The position numbers and the translations under genes were made by a program. This document shows positions 35,652-44,349 of a DNA stretch of 64,000 bases, piece after piece. The stretch's first letter is position 1. Each line of letters begins with the position of its first letter. Under the pieces are notes generated by a model that was not told where the DNA came from, did not search any database, and saw nothing but the letters and a program-made list of their open reading frames with translations. Source of the stretch: Leptospira bouyouniensis (GTDB lineage: Bacteria; Spirochaetota; Leptospiria; Leptospirales; Leptospiraceae); assembly GCF_004769525.1 (NCBI RefSeq), contig NZ_RQFT01000002.1, forward strand, positions 4,632 to 68,631, read 5' to 3'.

Positions 35652-37325
35652 ATGTTCAAAATGTCGATATATAGTATAACAACTAAAAACGGAATGTTTA
35701 ACATTTTATTGCCCACTCTTCGCGAATCAATTAGAACGATAAAAATCACGATTCTCGCTTTTTTCATATTTGCTACATTTATATTGAATGCACAACAGAA
35801 TTTTGACCAAGAACCTCTTTTGATCAATATGGAAGAGGCGGAAATCATAGGAATTTCTAACAGTGTGATTCTTGCTAGTTTAAAGGACAGAAGACAAGTA
35901 TTTAAGATGGTTGCTACAGAAAAATGGCGAAATTATCTTCCTCGGTTAGGGATAAGTTATTTTGGCCTTAGAAATACTAACGTCAATCAGCCAGATAGTC
36001 AATATAATGATATTCGCTTACAATTAAATCAATTAATTTATGATGGTGGCGAAAATGCTCTGGAAATAGAATCCGCAAAACTACAAGAATTATTAAATCA
36101 GGAAGATTGGAAGATAGCACGCGAAAAGATCGTCTTCGACATTAGAAAAGCATATATTAAATTGTTAGCGAGTGATATAAAATGGTATGTTGCAGAGAAA
36201 GCATACGAAAGAGCTCAAAGACAATGGCTAGACATAACGAAGGAAAAGAAGCAAGGTTTTATTACTAATATTCAAGAAGTTGAAATGAATGCGAAAATAA
36301 AAGAGCTTGAGCTTGGGATTTTGAAATCAAAATCTCAACGTACCCAAAACGAAATTGAATTAAAAAAGCAGATCAATTTGCCAATAGAAGTTCCAATTAC
36401 TTTAAAAGATTCTCTTCTCAAGGACTACGTTTTCTATTCACCTGAATTCGAATTAGACGAAGAATCATTCGCTCTAGAGAATAAACCAGAGATCAAGAAG
36501 TCAAAGTTAACGATAGAAAATTTGAAGACCAGGAAAGAAATTGCTGAAAATGGATGGAAGCCAAAATTCTCTGTCGGAGGATATTATGGCGAAAACGTAA
36601 ATGGTGTTTTACCTGTTAAGAATGAAGTGTATGGATTTAATTTTTCCGTTCAAACTCAATTAGGTAGCACAACAAATCAATCATCTGCAAATTATGGTGT
36701 TCAGACAGACGGTACGGGTATTCAAAGAATCCCTGGCTTTGGACCACAATTTGTTGGAAGGGGAGAAAATGCATATAATAGCAGTACGTTTAATCTTTTT
36801 GATGATCTGTCATATACAAGGAAAATATATGAAGGTAAAATTGGTCTTTCTGATGCGATAAGGACCAACAAATTAATTAAAATAAATATTCAAGCGGAAG
36901 CTTTTAAATCTAAAGAAAAGTTTAAAGAAAGCTGGCTAGCTCTTTCAGTTTCGAACTCAAAATTCTATTTATTTTATGAATTGTGGAAAAATGTCCAAAA
37001 CAATTATTCTCAAGGTTTTGCAAAAGAAACAGAATTAGTTTCAGCTGAATTTGAAATGATAAAAGCAGTAGAAGAGATAACCAATGCACTGGCAAATTAT
37101 TTAGAGTCCGGAGCTGAATATAGTTTTTCAATTGGTAAACCAATGCAAGAAATTCGATTCTTTGAAGTAAAACGAAATTGTGGAAATTCAATACTTAGAT
37201 TGCTAGATGGAAATTTGGATATAGATTCCAGTGAGAAAAAGACGGAATCTGAAGAAAGTAAAAACAATAGAAAACTAAATAAAGGGAAAAAAGGGAAAGA
37301 ATATCAATTTTTTCTTGAAGATTAA
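35652..37325 (+). CDS. TolC-family outer-membrane efflux protein
   Basis: The protein has 557 residues from ATG 35652; starts at 35661 or 35694 are possible, since the signal-like segment TILAFFIFATFILNAQ lies at residues 34-49. Long helices (LGILKSKSQRTQNEIELKKQ; EITNALANYLESGAEYSF) alternate with beta-type segments (NFSVQTQLGSTTNQSSANYG), the pattern of the trimeric TolC channel. It is the first gene of a co-directional six-gene cluster with an adaptor and two RND proteins. Ends in a Lys/Glu-rich tail. Substrate unknown. Confidence 0.8.
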   Translation: MFKMSIYSITTKNGMFNILLPTLRESIRTIKITILAFFIFATFILNAQQNFDQEPLLINMEEAEIIGISNSVILASLKDRRQVFKMVATEKWRNYLPRLGISYFGLRNTNVNQPDSQYNDIRLQLNQLIYDGGENALEIESAKLQELLNQEDWKIAREKIVFDIRKAYIKLLASDIKWYVAEKAYERAQRQWLDITKEKKQGFITNIQEVEMNAKIKELELGILKSKSQRTQNEIELKKQINLPIEVPITLKDSLLKDYVFYSPEFELDEESFALENKPEIKKSKLTIENLKTRKEIAENGWKPKFSVGGYYGENVNGVLPVKNEVYGFNFSVQTQLGSTTNQSSANYGVQTDGTGIQRIPGFGPQFVGRGENAYNSSTFNLFDDLSYTRKIYEGKIGLSDAIRTNKLIKINIQAEAFKSKEKFKESWLALSVSNSKFYLFYELWKNVQNNYSQGFAKETELVSAEFEMIKAVEEITNALANYLESGAEYSFSIGKPMQEIRFFEVKRNCGNSILRLLDGNLDIDSSEKKTESEESKNNRKLNKGKKGKEYQFFLED

Positions 37326-37328
37326 TTT

Positions 37329-39092
37329 ATGAAAACAATATGTAAAATCCTTGTCTTAACTTTATTTCTTGTTATAAATCAATGCAAAAATGGTAAACCT
37401 GGTTCCGCAAGTTTGTTCACATTTTTGGGAGATGATAATTCCCCAAAAATTATTTCGGCAGTTCCAGGAATGGGTGATAGGGGGCTACCAAGAACTCAAA
37501 AGATAGCAGTTTTATTTAATAAACCAATGAATATTAATAGTTGTGTGCAAAGTTTTTCAATTTCGCCGCCAACGCAAGGATTTTATGAGCTAAGTGATTT
37601 TGCCTTAACTTTCATTCCTAGCTCACAATGGAATTATGGAACGTATACATATACATTATCAAAAAATTGTGAATCGAAGGAAGGGAACGATTTAAAGGAA
37701 TTATTTTCTGCAAGTTTCACAGTAGGAGAAGCCACGACTGCTGGGAGTTTTCCTGAAGTTGCAAATATTCAAATATCCGCAGGCACTATTGCAGAATGCG
37801 ATGCAGGGATAGCTCCACGTCTTAATATACTTTCGAATACAATTACGACTGCTTGTATGGGTTCGCCAAATTCTAATTCATTAACTTTAAATTTTACAAG
37901 ACCGATGGACAGAGCAACTACTACGGGTGCAATTTCATTTTCCCCTTCAATATCCGCAAGTTTTGTATGGCAGTCTGATACGACATTGACTATCATACCT
38001 GACCGTCCATTTGCTTCCCAAGCAAGAATCAATATTGCAATATCAACAACAGCTCAAGACTCCCAGGGAATTCGAATGCAGGTACCAGTATCTGGAAGTT
38101 TTTTCGTTGGTACTTCAAATTTATTGCCTACCATCACAAATCTTTCATTAAATGCAGATACTTTGTCCAGTTGTCTCGCCGGAACAGGTGCAGTCGTTGA
38201 TTTGCTTGTTACGAGTGTAACTAACGCGTGCTTGGGAAACCCAACTGTGACTCCAATTGTTTTTACTTTTTCAAGACCAATGGACCAAATTCAAACCCAA
38301 TCAAATGTCAGTTTTTCTCCATCTTTTACTGGAAATTTTTCATGGTCTGCTGATAGTCTGACTCTTACGTTTACTCCAGATGCAAAGTTCAATTTTGGGA
38401 CAAGGTATACGATAACAATTGGTAGTGGGGCGAAAACTCAAGACGGTATATTTGTAGCAGGTTCATTGGTATATAGTTTTGTGGCAGGAGGTGCACTGAC
38501 TGATGCTCCTTTTGTACAGGCAGTTGGAGTTGAATCACAAACATGTCCAGCATCTTATCCTGGAGTTGGCAATCCATTGGGTGGCGATTGGTTGATTGGA
38601 TCCTGTTATTGGGATAGTAGTTTACCGGTGCTTTCTCCTACTTCTTATAGATTTAGAGGAGGAGATAGTGGAACCGGTACTGGACCAAATCTAAATAATT
38701 CTGCTTCCTGCATCGATGTAAATACAGATAATTTTAGACTAATTTTCTCAAATTATATGGATCTAAATGCTACTATAAATGCAGTTAGATTAAGAAGGCA
38801 ATCTCCTCCTAGTACTGTCATTCAATTGTCTACATGGTCTTGGTCGGATTGTCAGGCAGTATTTCCTTTCGGATGCCGAGTTCTCACGCTTGTCTTTTCG
38901 GAACTTGAATCATCATGTAATGGATCAAGTTCATTTGGGAATGCATCTACTTCTGGGGATTTCAATTTGCTTCAATCAAATACCACTCCTGCTGGATTTC
39001 CATTTTATATGTTAACTGTTGATACATCTGCGAAAGATGTAAACAGCATACCATTGAGATCAACTTTTAATTTTAGCATGGAGGCAAAATGA
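37329..39092 (+). CDS. Ig-like-domain lipoprotein of the RND cluster
   Basis: The protein has 587 residues with a lipoprotein signal (LVLTLFLVINQCKNG, lipobox INQC). It holds three Big_5-type bacterial Ig domains, recognisable from repeats such as AVLFNKPMNINSCVQSFSIS, LNFTRPMDRATTTGAISFSP and FTFSRPMDQIQTQSNVSFSP, each about 110 residues. A fourth Cys-rich region follows (about residues 395-560). It begins four bases after the TolC stop and overlaps the next gene by four, so the cluster is an operon. Such Ig-like lipoproteins recur beside efflux genes in Leptospira. Structural or envelope-stabilising role inferred. Confidence 0.7.
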   Translation: MKTICKILVLTLFLVINQCKNGKPGSASLFTFLGDDNSPKIISAVPGMGDRGLPRTQKIAVLFNKPMNINSCVQSFSISPPTQGFYELSDFALTFIPSSQWNYGTYTYTLSKNCESKEGNDLKELFSASFTVGEATTAGSFPEVANIQISAGTIAECDAGIAPRLNILSNTITTACMGSPNSNSLTLNFTRPMDRATTTGAISFSPSISASFVWQSDTTLTIIPDRPFASQARINIAISTTAQDSQGIRMQVPVSGSFFVGTSNLLPTITNLSLNADTLSSCLAGTGAVVDLLVTSVTNACLGNPTVTPIVFTFSRPMDQIQTQSNVSFSPSFTGNFSWSADSLTLTFTPDAKFNFGTRYTITIGSGAKTQDGIFVAGSLVYSFVAGGALTDAPFVQAVGVESQTCPASYPGVGNPLGGDWLIGSCYWDSSLPVLSPTSYRFRGGDSGTGTGPNLNNSASCIDVNTDNFRLIFSNYMDLNATINAVRLRRQSPPSTVIQLSTWSWSDCQAVFPFGCRVLTLVFSELESSCNGSSSFGNASTSGDFNLLQSNTTPAGFPFYMLTVDTSAKDVNSIPLRSTFNFSMEAK

Positions 39093-39715
39093 AGGATTTT
39101 AAAATTAATCTTAAATTAATCGTTATTATCATTTCAAATTTAGTTATAATATTAAACTGTAAATTTGATAATTATCAAGTTAAATCAGCTTTGGTTTCCA
39201 GTTCTCCAAATCAAAAATTACTGTTTGGAACAATGACAACTAGGGATGTTAGAATTCCTAAATCAATTGGGAAAGATTTTCAAGAATTGTTAGTATTTGA
39301 ATTAATACATAAAGGTTTTACAGTGAATTTTTATAACTTTCAAGAATCATTCAAGGAATCTAAAAAAGAAGATAGTAAATTACCTTTGAATCTGAGGTCA
39401 GCAGCCGGAGAATTTTGGAATCACAATCCGATTGTTGAAAAACAATTAATTAGACAAGAAATTAAAGAAGTATCGGAAAAAGAAACCTTTGATTTGTTTT
39501 TGCAAGGTACAATTTCGATTCAGAATAATGATATCACTTTGGAAAGAAAAGAGTATAATTATATATTCCTACATTTGTATAGTCCGGATGGAAATTTAAT
39601 AGGAATGATAAGATCAACGTTCGATAACAAAATGTTATATGAATCTGAGCAAATGCGGGAAGTAGTTTCTAGAATGGCTGATGAATTTCAAAAAATTACC
39701 TCTAATAGGAAATAG
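39089..39715 (+). CDS. Lipoprotein of the RND cluster
   Basis: The protein has 208 residues with signal LIVIIISNLVIILNCKFDN (lipobox ILNC). FGTMTTRDVRIPKSIGKDFQ and TFDLFLQGTISIQNN suggest an alpha/beta fold like that of small outer-membrane-associated lipoproteins that assemble envelope complexes. No family is certain. It overlaps the Ig-like gene by four bases (ATGA), so it is co-translated. Function unknown. Confidence 0.6.
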   Translation: MKDFKINLKLIVIIISNLVIILNCKFDNYQVKSALVSSSPNQKLLFGTMTTRDVRIPKSIGKDFQELLVFELIHKGFTVNFYNFQESFKESKKEDSKLPLNLRSAAGEFWNHNPIVEKQLIRQEIKEVSEKETFDLFLQGTISIQNNDITLERKEYNYIFLHLYSPDGNLIGMIRSTFDNKMLYESEQMREVVSRMADEFQKITSNRK

Positions 39716-39763
39716 AAAATAGTAATTTAAAATGAAATTGAAACTTCTTATATTGAATATCAA

Positions 39764-41266
39764 ATGCTAAAAGAAAAACTCGCTACGCTCTCAAAGATTC
39801 CCTTTTTCTCTAAAATAGTCATAAGCTCCTTAGTATACCTTGGTATTTCCATTGCCTATTCAAATATGACATGGGCTGAGCTGCGAACAAAACTTCCATT
39901 TTTTAATCGAATTTTTTACTCAAAGTATTTATCGGCAAATGAGTTGTTTGCAAATTATAAAAACCAAAATAAAGAAGAATCTTTAAGAGAAGAAGGGAAT
40001 GTAGTTCCTGTAAAGACTATTGCGATTGAGGAAGAAATTATAACTCCTATATTGACTTATGCAGCTATTGTGGAGCCAATTGAAAAGGTAGATATATTTT
40101 CAAAAGTCAGTGGGAGAATAGAAGAATTCAATGTAAAGGAAGGGGATAAAGTTAAAAAGGGACAAAAAATAGCAAGGATAGAAAGTTTATCCTTTGAGTT
40201 AGATATAGCAAAACAACAAGCGGCTTTGGATTCATCAAAAGCGTTATATCAACTTTCAAAGGATAAATATGAAAATGCGAGGCGTAATGTTGAAATTAAG
40301 CTAGGGGAAGCAGATAAGAAATTGGGGCTCTATTATAAAGCACTATCTGAATTCGAAAGGTTTCAAGAGATAGCACGTAAAAAGGAAATTTTATTTGAAG
40401 AAAAAGTTATCAGTAACGAGGAATTGGAAAATATAAAATTAGAACTTAGCTCACGAGAAGTAAACCTAAATAATGCACGTCGTGAATTAGAAATGTCTCT
40501 TGTGGGAATTAGAGATGAAGATATAATAGCAGCTGGATTTAAAGTTCCAGAAGATAAAAAATCAAAGATAGAACTTATTAAAAACATTAATACGAAGATT
40601 GAGAAATCAGAAATGGAAGTCGCAGCGAAAAACATGAAGTCAAATGAGGTAAACCTTTCTTCCACTCAAATGTTACTCAAAGAAACACAATTAATATCTC
40701 CTATCGATGGGATTATTGCGAAGATAAGCAGAAATAAAGGGGAACTCGTAAATGCTGGAAGTGGAGGAGGGGCACCAATTATGACCGTTATATCAAATGA
40801 CGGAGTATATGTTGCTTTTTCTGTGAATGAAGGTGACTTGGGGAAAATTAAAGTTGGATTTAGAGCAAATATAAAGGCAGATTCTTTTCCAGATTTAAAA
40901 TTCAAAGGTATTGTAAAAAAAATTAGCCCATTAGTTGATCAAAAAACTCACACAGCAGATGTGAAAGTAGAAGTTGCAGGCAATATTACAGATTTAAGGC
41001 CAGGTATTTTTGTTAGATCTGAAGTTATTGTTGGGAGTGATTCAAAAGCGATTTTAATACCTATATCAACACTAGTTTCAACTGATGGCTCAGACGGAAG
41101 TGTATTTATCATGAAGAATAAAAGAGCTTTTAAAAAGAATGTTGTGATAGGTGAAAAACGAGACGAGAGAGTGATAGTTTCAAAAGGTCTCGAATCAGGT
41201 GATGTTATTATAACTAGCCCGATAAATCGACTTTTTGAAGGTGTAAGCGTAAAACCTAGTATTTGA
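39764..41266 (+). CDS. RND periplasmic adaptor (HlyD/MFP family)
   Basis: The protein has 500 residues. A membrane segment (KIVISSLVYLGISIAY, about residues 18-33) anchors it. A lipoyl half-motif VSGRIEEFNVKEGDKVKKGQ comes first, then a long hairpin with heptad-like helices (about 145-300), a second lipoyl half PIDGIIAKISRNKGELVNAG, a beta-barrel (FKGIVKKISPLVDQ) and a C-terminal end IVSKGLESGDVIITSP. This is a typical membrane-fusion protein linking the RND pump to TolC. It overlaps the RND gene start by one base (TGATG). Confidence 0.9.
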   Translation: MLKEKLATLSKIPFFSKIVISSLVYLGISIAYSNMTWAELRTKLPFFNRIFYSKYLSANELFANYKNQNKEESLREEGNVVPVKTIAIEEEIITPILTYAAIVEPIEKVDIFSKVSGRIEEFNVKEGDKVKKGQKIARIESLSFELDIAKQQAALDSSKALYQLSKDKYENARRNVEIKLGEADKKLGLYYKALSEFERFQEIARKKEILFEEKVISNEELENIKLELSSREVNLNNARRELEMSLVGIRDEDIIAAGFKVPEDKKSKIELIKNINTKIEKSEMEVAAKNMKSNEVNLSSTQMLLKETQLISPIDGIIAKISRNKGELVNAGSGGGAPIMTVISNDGVYVAFSVNEGDLGKIKVGFRANIKADSFPDLKFKGIVKKISPLVDQKTHTADVKVEVAGNITDLRPGIFVRSEVIVGSDSKAILIPISTLVSTDGSDGSVFIMKNKRAFKKNVVIGEKRDERVIVSKGLESGDVIITSPINRLFEGVSVKPSI

Positions 41267-44200
41267 TGTTTAGATATGTGCTTTCAGTCCTACTGCGTCG
41301 TCAAGTTGCGAGCTTGATGTTTTTTAGTGGACTATGTTTATTCGGTTTAATTTCACTTAGAGATATACCATTAAGTCTGCTTCCAAATATTGAATTTCCA
41401 AAACTAACCATTATAACTTCATATTTAAATTCATCTCCTGGTGAAATTGAAAATCTAATCTCGAAACCTATTTCTCAAATTGTTGGAACTATTCAAGGAG
41501 TGGAAAAGGTAGAATCAATTTCGAAAGAAGGATATAGTTTTGTACATTTAAGTTTTAAAAATGGTACAGATATGAATTTTGCATTACTCGAGGCACGTGA
41601 AAAATTAGACTTAATTCGAGATCAATTACCTTATGATTCAAGCAAATCTTTGATAACAAAATTTGATCCAAGTAGTTCTGCATTTATGGAGATAGTTTTC
41701 GCTTCTAAAGCATTGGGTGATCCAAAAAAATTGAGACAATGGATTGAAGATAAGATTAAACTTTATTATGAAAGAATCGATGGAATCGCTTTGGTGCAAG
41801 TTGTCGGTGGATATGAAAAGGAAGTTTTCATAGAAATTGATCCAATTCGATTGAATTCTTATCAAGTTCAACCAATCGAATTGAGCCAACTAATTTCTTC
41901 AAATAATAAAAATTATCCTGCAGGACAATTGCCATTTGGGAAAAAAGATCTTCCAGTAAGAGCAATAGGCGAATTTAAAACAAGTTTAGATTTAGGAAAT
42001 TTGGTGGTAAGAGGATCTGATACCGGGAGAGGTACACGACTTTCTGATTTTTCAAGTATTTATGAACGTTATAAAGATAGAACTGGAATAGCACGATATA
42101 ATGGGAATGAATCAGTAATTTTATATCTTTATAAGGAACCAGGAAAGAACACAGTCGCGCTTGCAGATGAAGTCAAAAAAGTCACATACAATGTTAACGA
42201 TCTTTTCAAAAATGAAGTCAATGGTAATATCAGCTTTGACGAGTCTATATTTATCATCGAATCAATTGATGGATTATACATAAATTTAATCATCGGCGCC
42301 ATTCTTGCTTACGTTTCTCTTTTGTTAATTCTCAAAAATTTCCAAAGCCCCACTCTTTTGCTTTTAGCAATTCCTGTTACTCTTTTGCCAAGCTTTTTAG
42401 TCTTCAACCAATTGGGGATCGGATTCAATATGATGAGTCTCGGAGGATTAGCGCTAGGTGTTGGAATGCTATTTGATTCAAGTAACGTAGTGATTTCAGC
42501 TATCGAGAGAAATCTATCACTTGGAAAGAAATTGGAGGATTCTATACTTGAAGGTACCGAAGAGGTATTAGGTTCAGTGGTATCCGCAACGTCTACTACT
42601 ATAATTGTATTTCTTCCGATTGCTTTTATTAAGAGTACGCTTGGCATAATCTTTAGAGAAATGGCATTGGCAATTGTTATAACATTAAGTTTTAGTTTGT
42701 TTATTGCTGTAACGTTTATTCCTTTGTTGGCCGGGCTACTTTATCGCAATCGAAAATTTGCTTCAAACATCGTGTCTAAATTTTCTTTTTATAATGAAGA
42801 TAAGATTATAAAAATTTACCATAAATCATTAAGAAAGGTTCTAGAATCTCCAAAATATTATCTATTACTTCTTGTTAGTTTGTTCGCGTTTAGTTTATCT
42901 TTATTACCATACATCGAAAAGGAATTTATACCTAGAATAGATACAGGAGAAATAAGCATACATATAAAAATGCCGCAGGGAACAGAACTTGAAGCGCTCA
43001 ATGATTATGTCAAATATGTAGAATCAATAATTCAAGCAGAACCAATAGTGAAATCTTGTTTATCAAATATAGGTGGAGATGAAGAGAATTTGAGGTCTAA
43101 CCCAAGTGCAATTATAAATTCAAACGAAGCAGATTTACGAGTTTTACTTATTGACGAAAGAAATCAGTCAACTATGGAAATTGTAAATGATTTGAAATCT
43201 AAAATCTCTGGTTCAAAAGAGATTCAAATCGATTTCAAGACTAAAGAAAATATACTTGGTGACATTCTTGCTGAAAAAAAAGAAGTAATTGAATATCAAA
43301 TATTAGGCGATGACATTGAGCTAATGCATTCTAGTGCACAAGCGCTAAAAAAGAAAATTTTGAAATTACCAGGAATAGAATGGGTTCGATCAGATTTAGA
43401 TGAAAAAAGTATAGAATTTAACCTGGACTTCGACCAGTTAAAAATGGCAAAATACGGACTTACAAACACAAATGTAAGTACTTTTGTTAAGATTGCATTA
43501 GAGGGAATCACAGTGTCTAAAATGGATAATAAAGATCTTGCTATCCCATTGCGGATTGGAATGCCAAAAGCGAATGTGAATAGTGAAGAAAAGTTAGGTA
43601 ACCTAAGAATTCAAACTCCATTCGGAGATAATATTAGTTTAAATCAGTTTTTATCTTTTTCAAAGAGTGAAAATCTGACATCAATTCATCGCAATGGAAA
43701 TTTAAGAGTAAATGCATTAACAATTGGTATAAATCCAATGTTCAAAAATCTTAAAAGAGAAATTCAATCTACTATTGATGCATATCCGAGAACAGATGAG
43801 GTAAAAATTGAAGCTACAGGAGAAAAAGCAAAGTTGGATGAATCATTGAAAGACGTAGTTTTATCATTCCTTCTGGCTTTATTGCTTATATTCATGTTAC
43901 TTGCCGGACAATTTGAATCCTACCGATCATCTTTAATAATGCTGATTGCTATTCCATTAATCTTCATCGGTACTTTTCCCGCATTATTCCTTACATCGAA
44001 ATCTTTAAATATAAGTTCATTCATGGGATTTATTCTTTTAATGGGAGTTGTAGTGGATAATGCTTCGTTGTTTTACGAATACTTTCATTTATTTTTGAAT
44101 CAGTTAAATGATCCAAAAGCTGCGCTTTTTAATGCAACACAAGTTGTGATTCGTCCAATAATTATGAACAATACCACGACTATTCTTGGTATGTTGCCAA

Positions 44201-44340
44201 TTGTGTTTACTTTGAGTAAAGGCTCTGAATTTCAAGCGCCATTAGGTGTCGTGGTAATTAGTGGATTACTGACATCTGTTATATTGTCTCTTTTTGTAAT
44301 TCCTACCGTAGTGTATTTTCAGAATCAAAAAGTTAGGTAA
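41266..44340 (+). CDS. RND efflux transporter, AcrB-like
   Basis: The protein has about 1024 residues, the normal length, with two repeats of six membrane helices and two periplasmic loops. Conserved residues seen are RDIPLSLLPNIEFP near the N-terminus and 'ALGVGMLFDSSNVV' in TM4. AcrB has two Asp here (D407-D408); this protein has Asp404 followed by Ser. TM10 has LMGVVVDNASLFYEYFH, with Asp where AcrB has Lys940. So the proton relay differs from AcrB, and it resembles other RND families more than classic drug pumps. I start at ATG 41266. It moves substrates out by proton exchange, together with the adaptor and TolC; the substrate is unknown. Confidence 0.88.
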   Translation: MFRYVLSVLLRRQVASLMFFSGLCLFGLISLRDIPLSLLPNIEFPKLTIITSYLNSSPGEIENLISKPISQIVGTIQGVEKVESISKEGYSFVHLSFKNGTDMNFALLEAREKLDLIRDQLPYDSSKSLITKFDPSSSAFMEIVFASKALGDPKKLRQWIEDKIKLYYERIDGIALVQVVGGYEKEVFIEIDPIRLNSYQVQPIELSQLISSNNKNYPAGQLPFGKKDLPVRAIGEFKTSLDLGNLVVRGSDTGRGTRLSDFSSIYERYKDRTGIARYNGNESVILYLYKEPGKNTVALADEVKKVTYNVNDLFKNEVNGNISFDESIFIIESIDGLYINLIIGAILAYVSLLLILKNFQSPTLLLLAIPVTLLPSFLVFNQLGIGFNMMSLGGLALGVGMLFDSSNVVISAIERNLSLGKKLEDSILEGTEEVLGSVVSATSTTIIVFLPIAFIKSTLGIIFREMALAIVITLSFSLFIAVTFIPLLAGLLYRNRKFASNIVSKFSFYNEDKIIKIYHKSLRKVLESPKYYLLLLVSLFAFSLSLLPYIEKEFIPRIDTGEISIHIKMPQGTELEALNDYVKYVESIIQAEPIVKSCLSNIGGDEENLRSNPSAIINSNEADLRVLLIDERNQSTMEIVNDLKSKISGSKEIQIDFKTKENILGDILAEKKEVIEYQILGDDIELMHSSAQALKKKILKLPGIEWVRSDLDEKSIEFNLDFDQLKMAKYGLTNTNVSTFVKIALEGITVSKMDNKDLAIPLRIGMPKANVNSEEKLGNLRIQTPFGDNISLNQFLSFSKSENLTSIHRNGNLRVNALTIGINPMFKNLKREIQSTIDAYPRTDEVKIEATGEKAKLDESLKDVVLSFLLALLLIFMLLAGQFESYRSSLIMLIAIPLIFIGTFPALFLTSKSLNISSFMGFILLMGVVVDNASLFYEYFHLFLNQLNDPKAALFNATQVVIRPIIMNNTTTILGMLPIVFTLSKGSEFQAPLGVVVISGLLTSVILSLFVIPTVVYFQNQKVR

Positions 44341-44349
44341 ATTAATCCT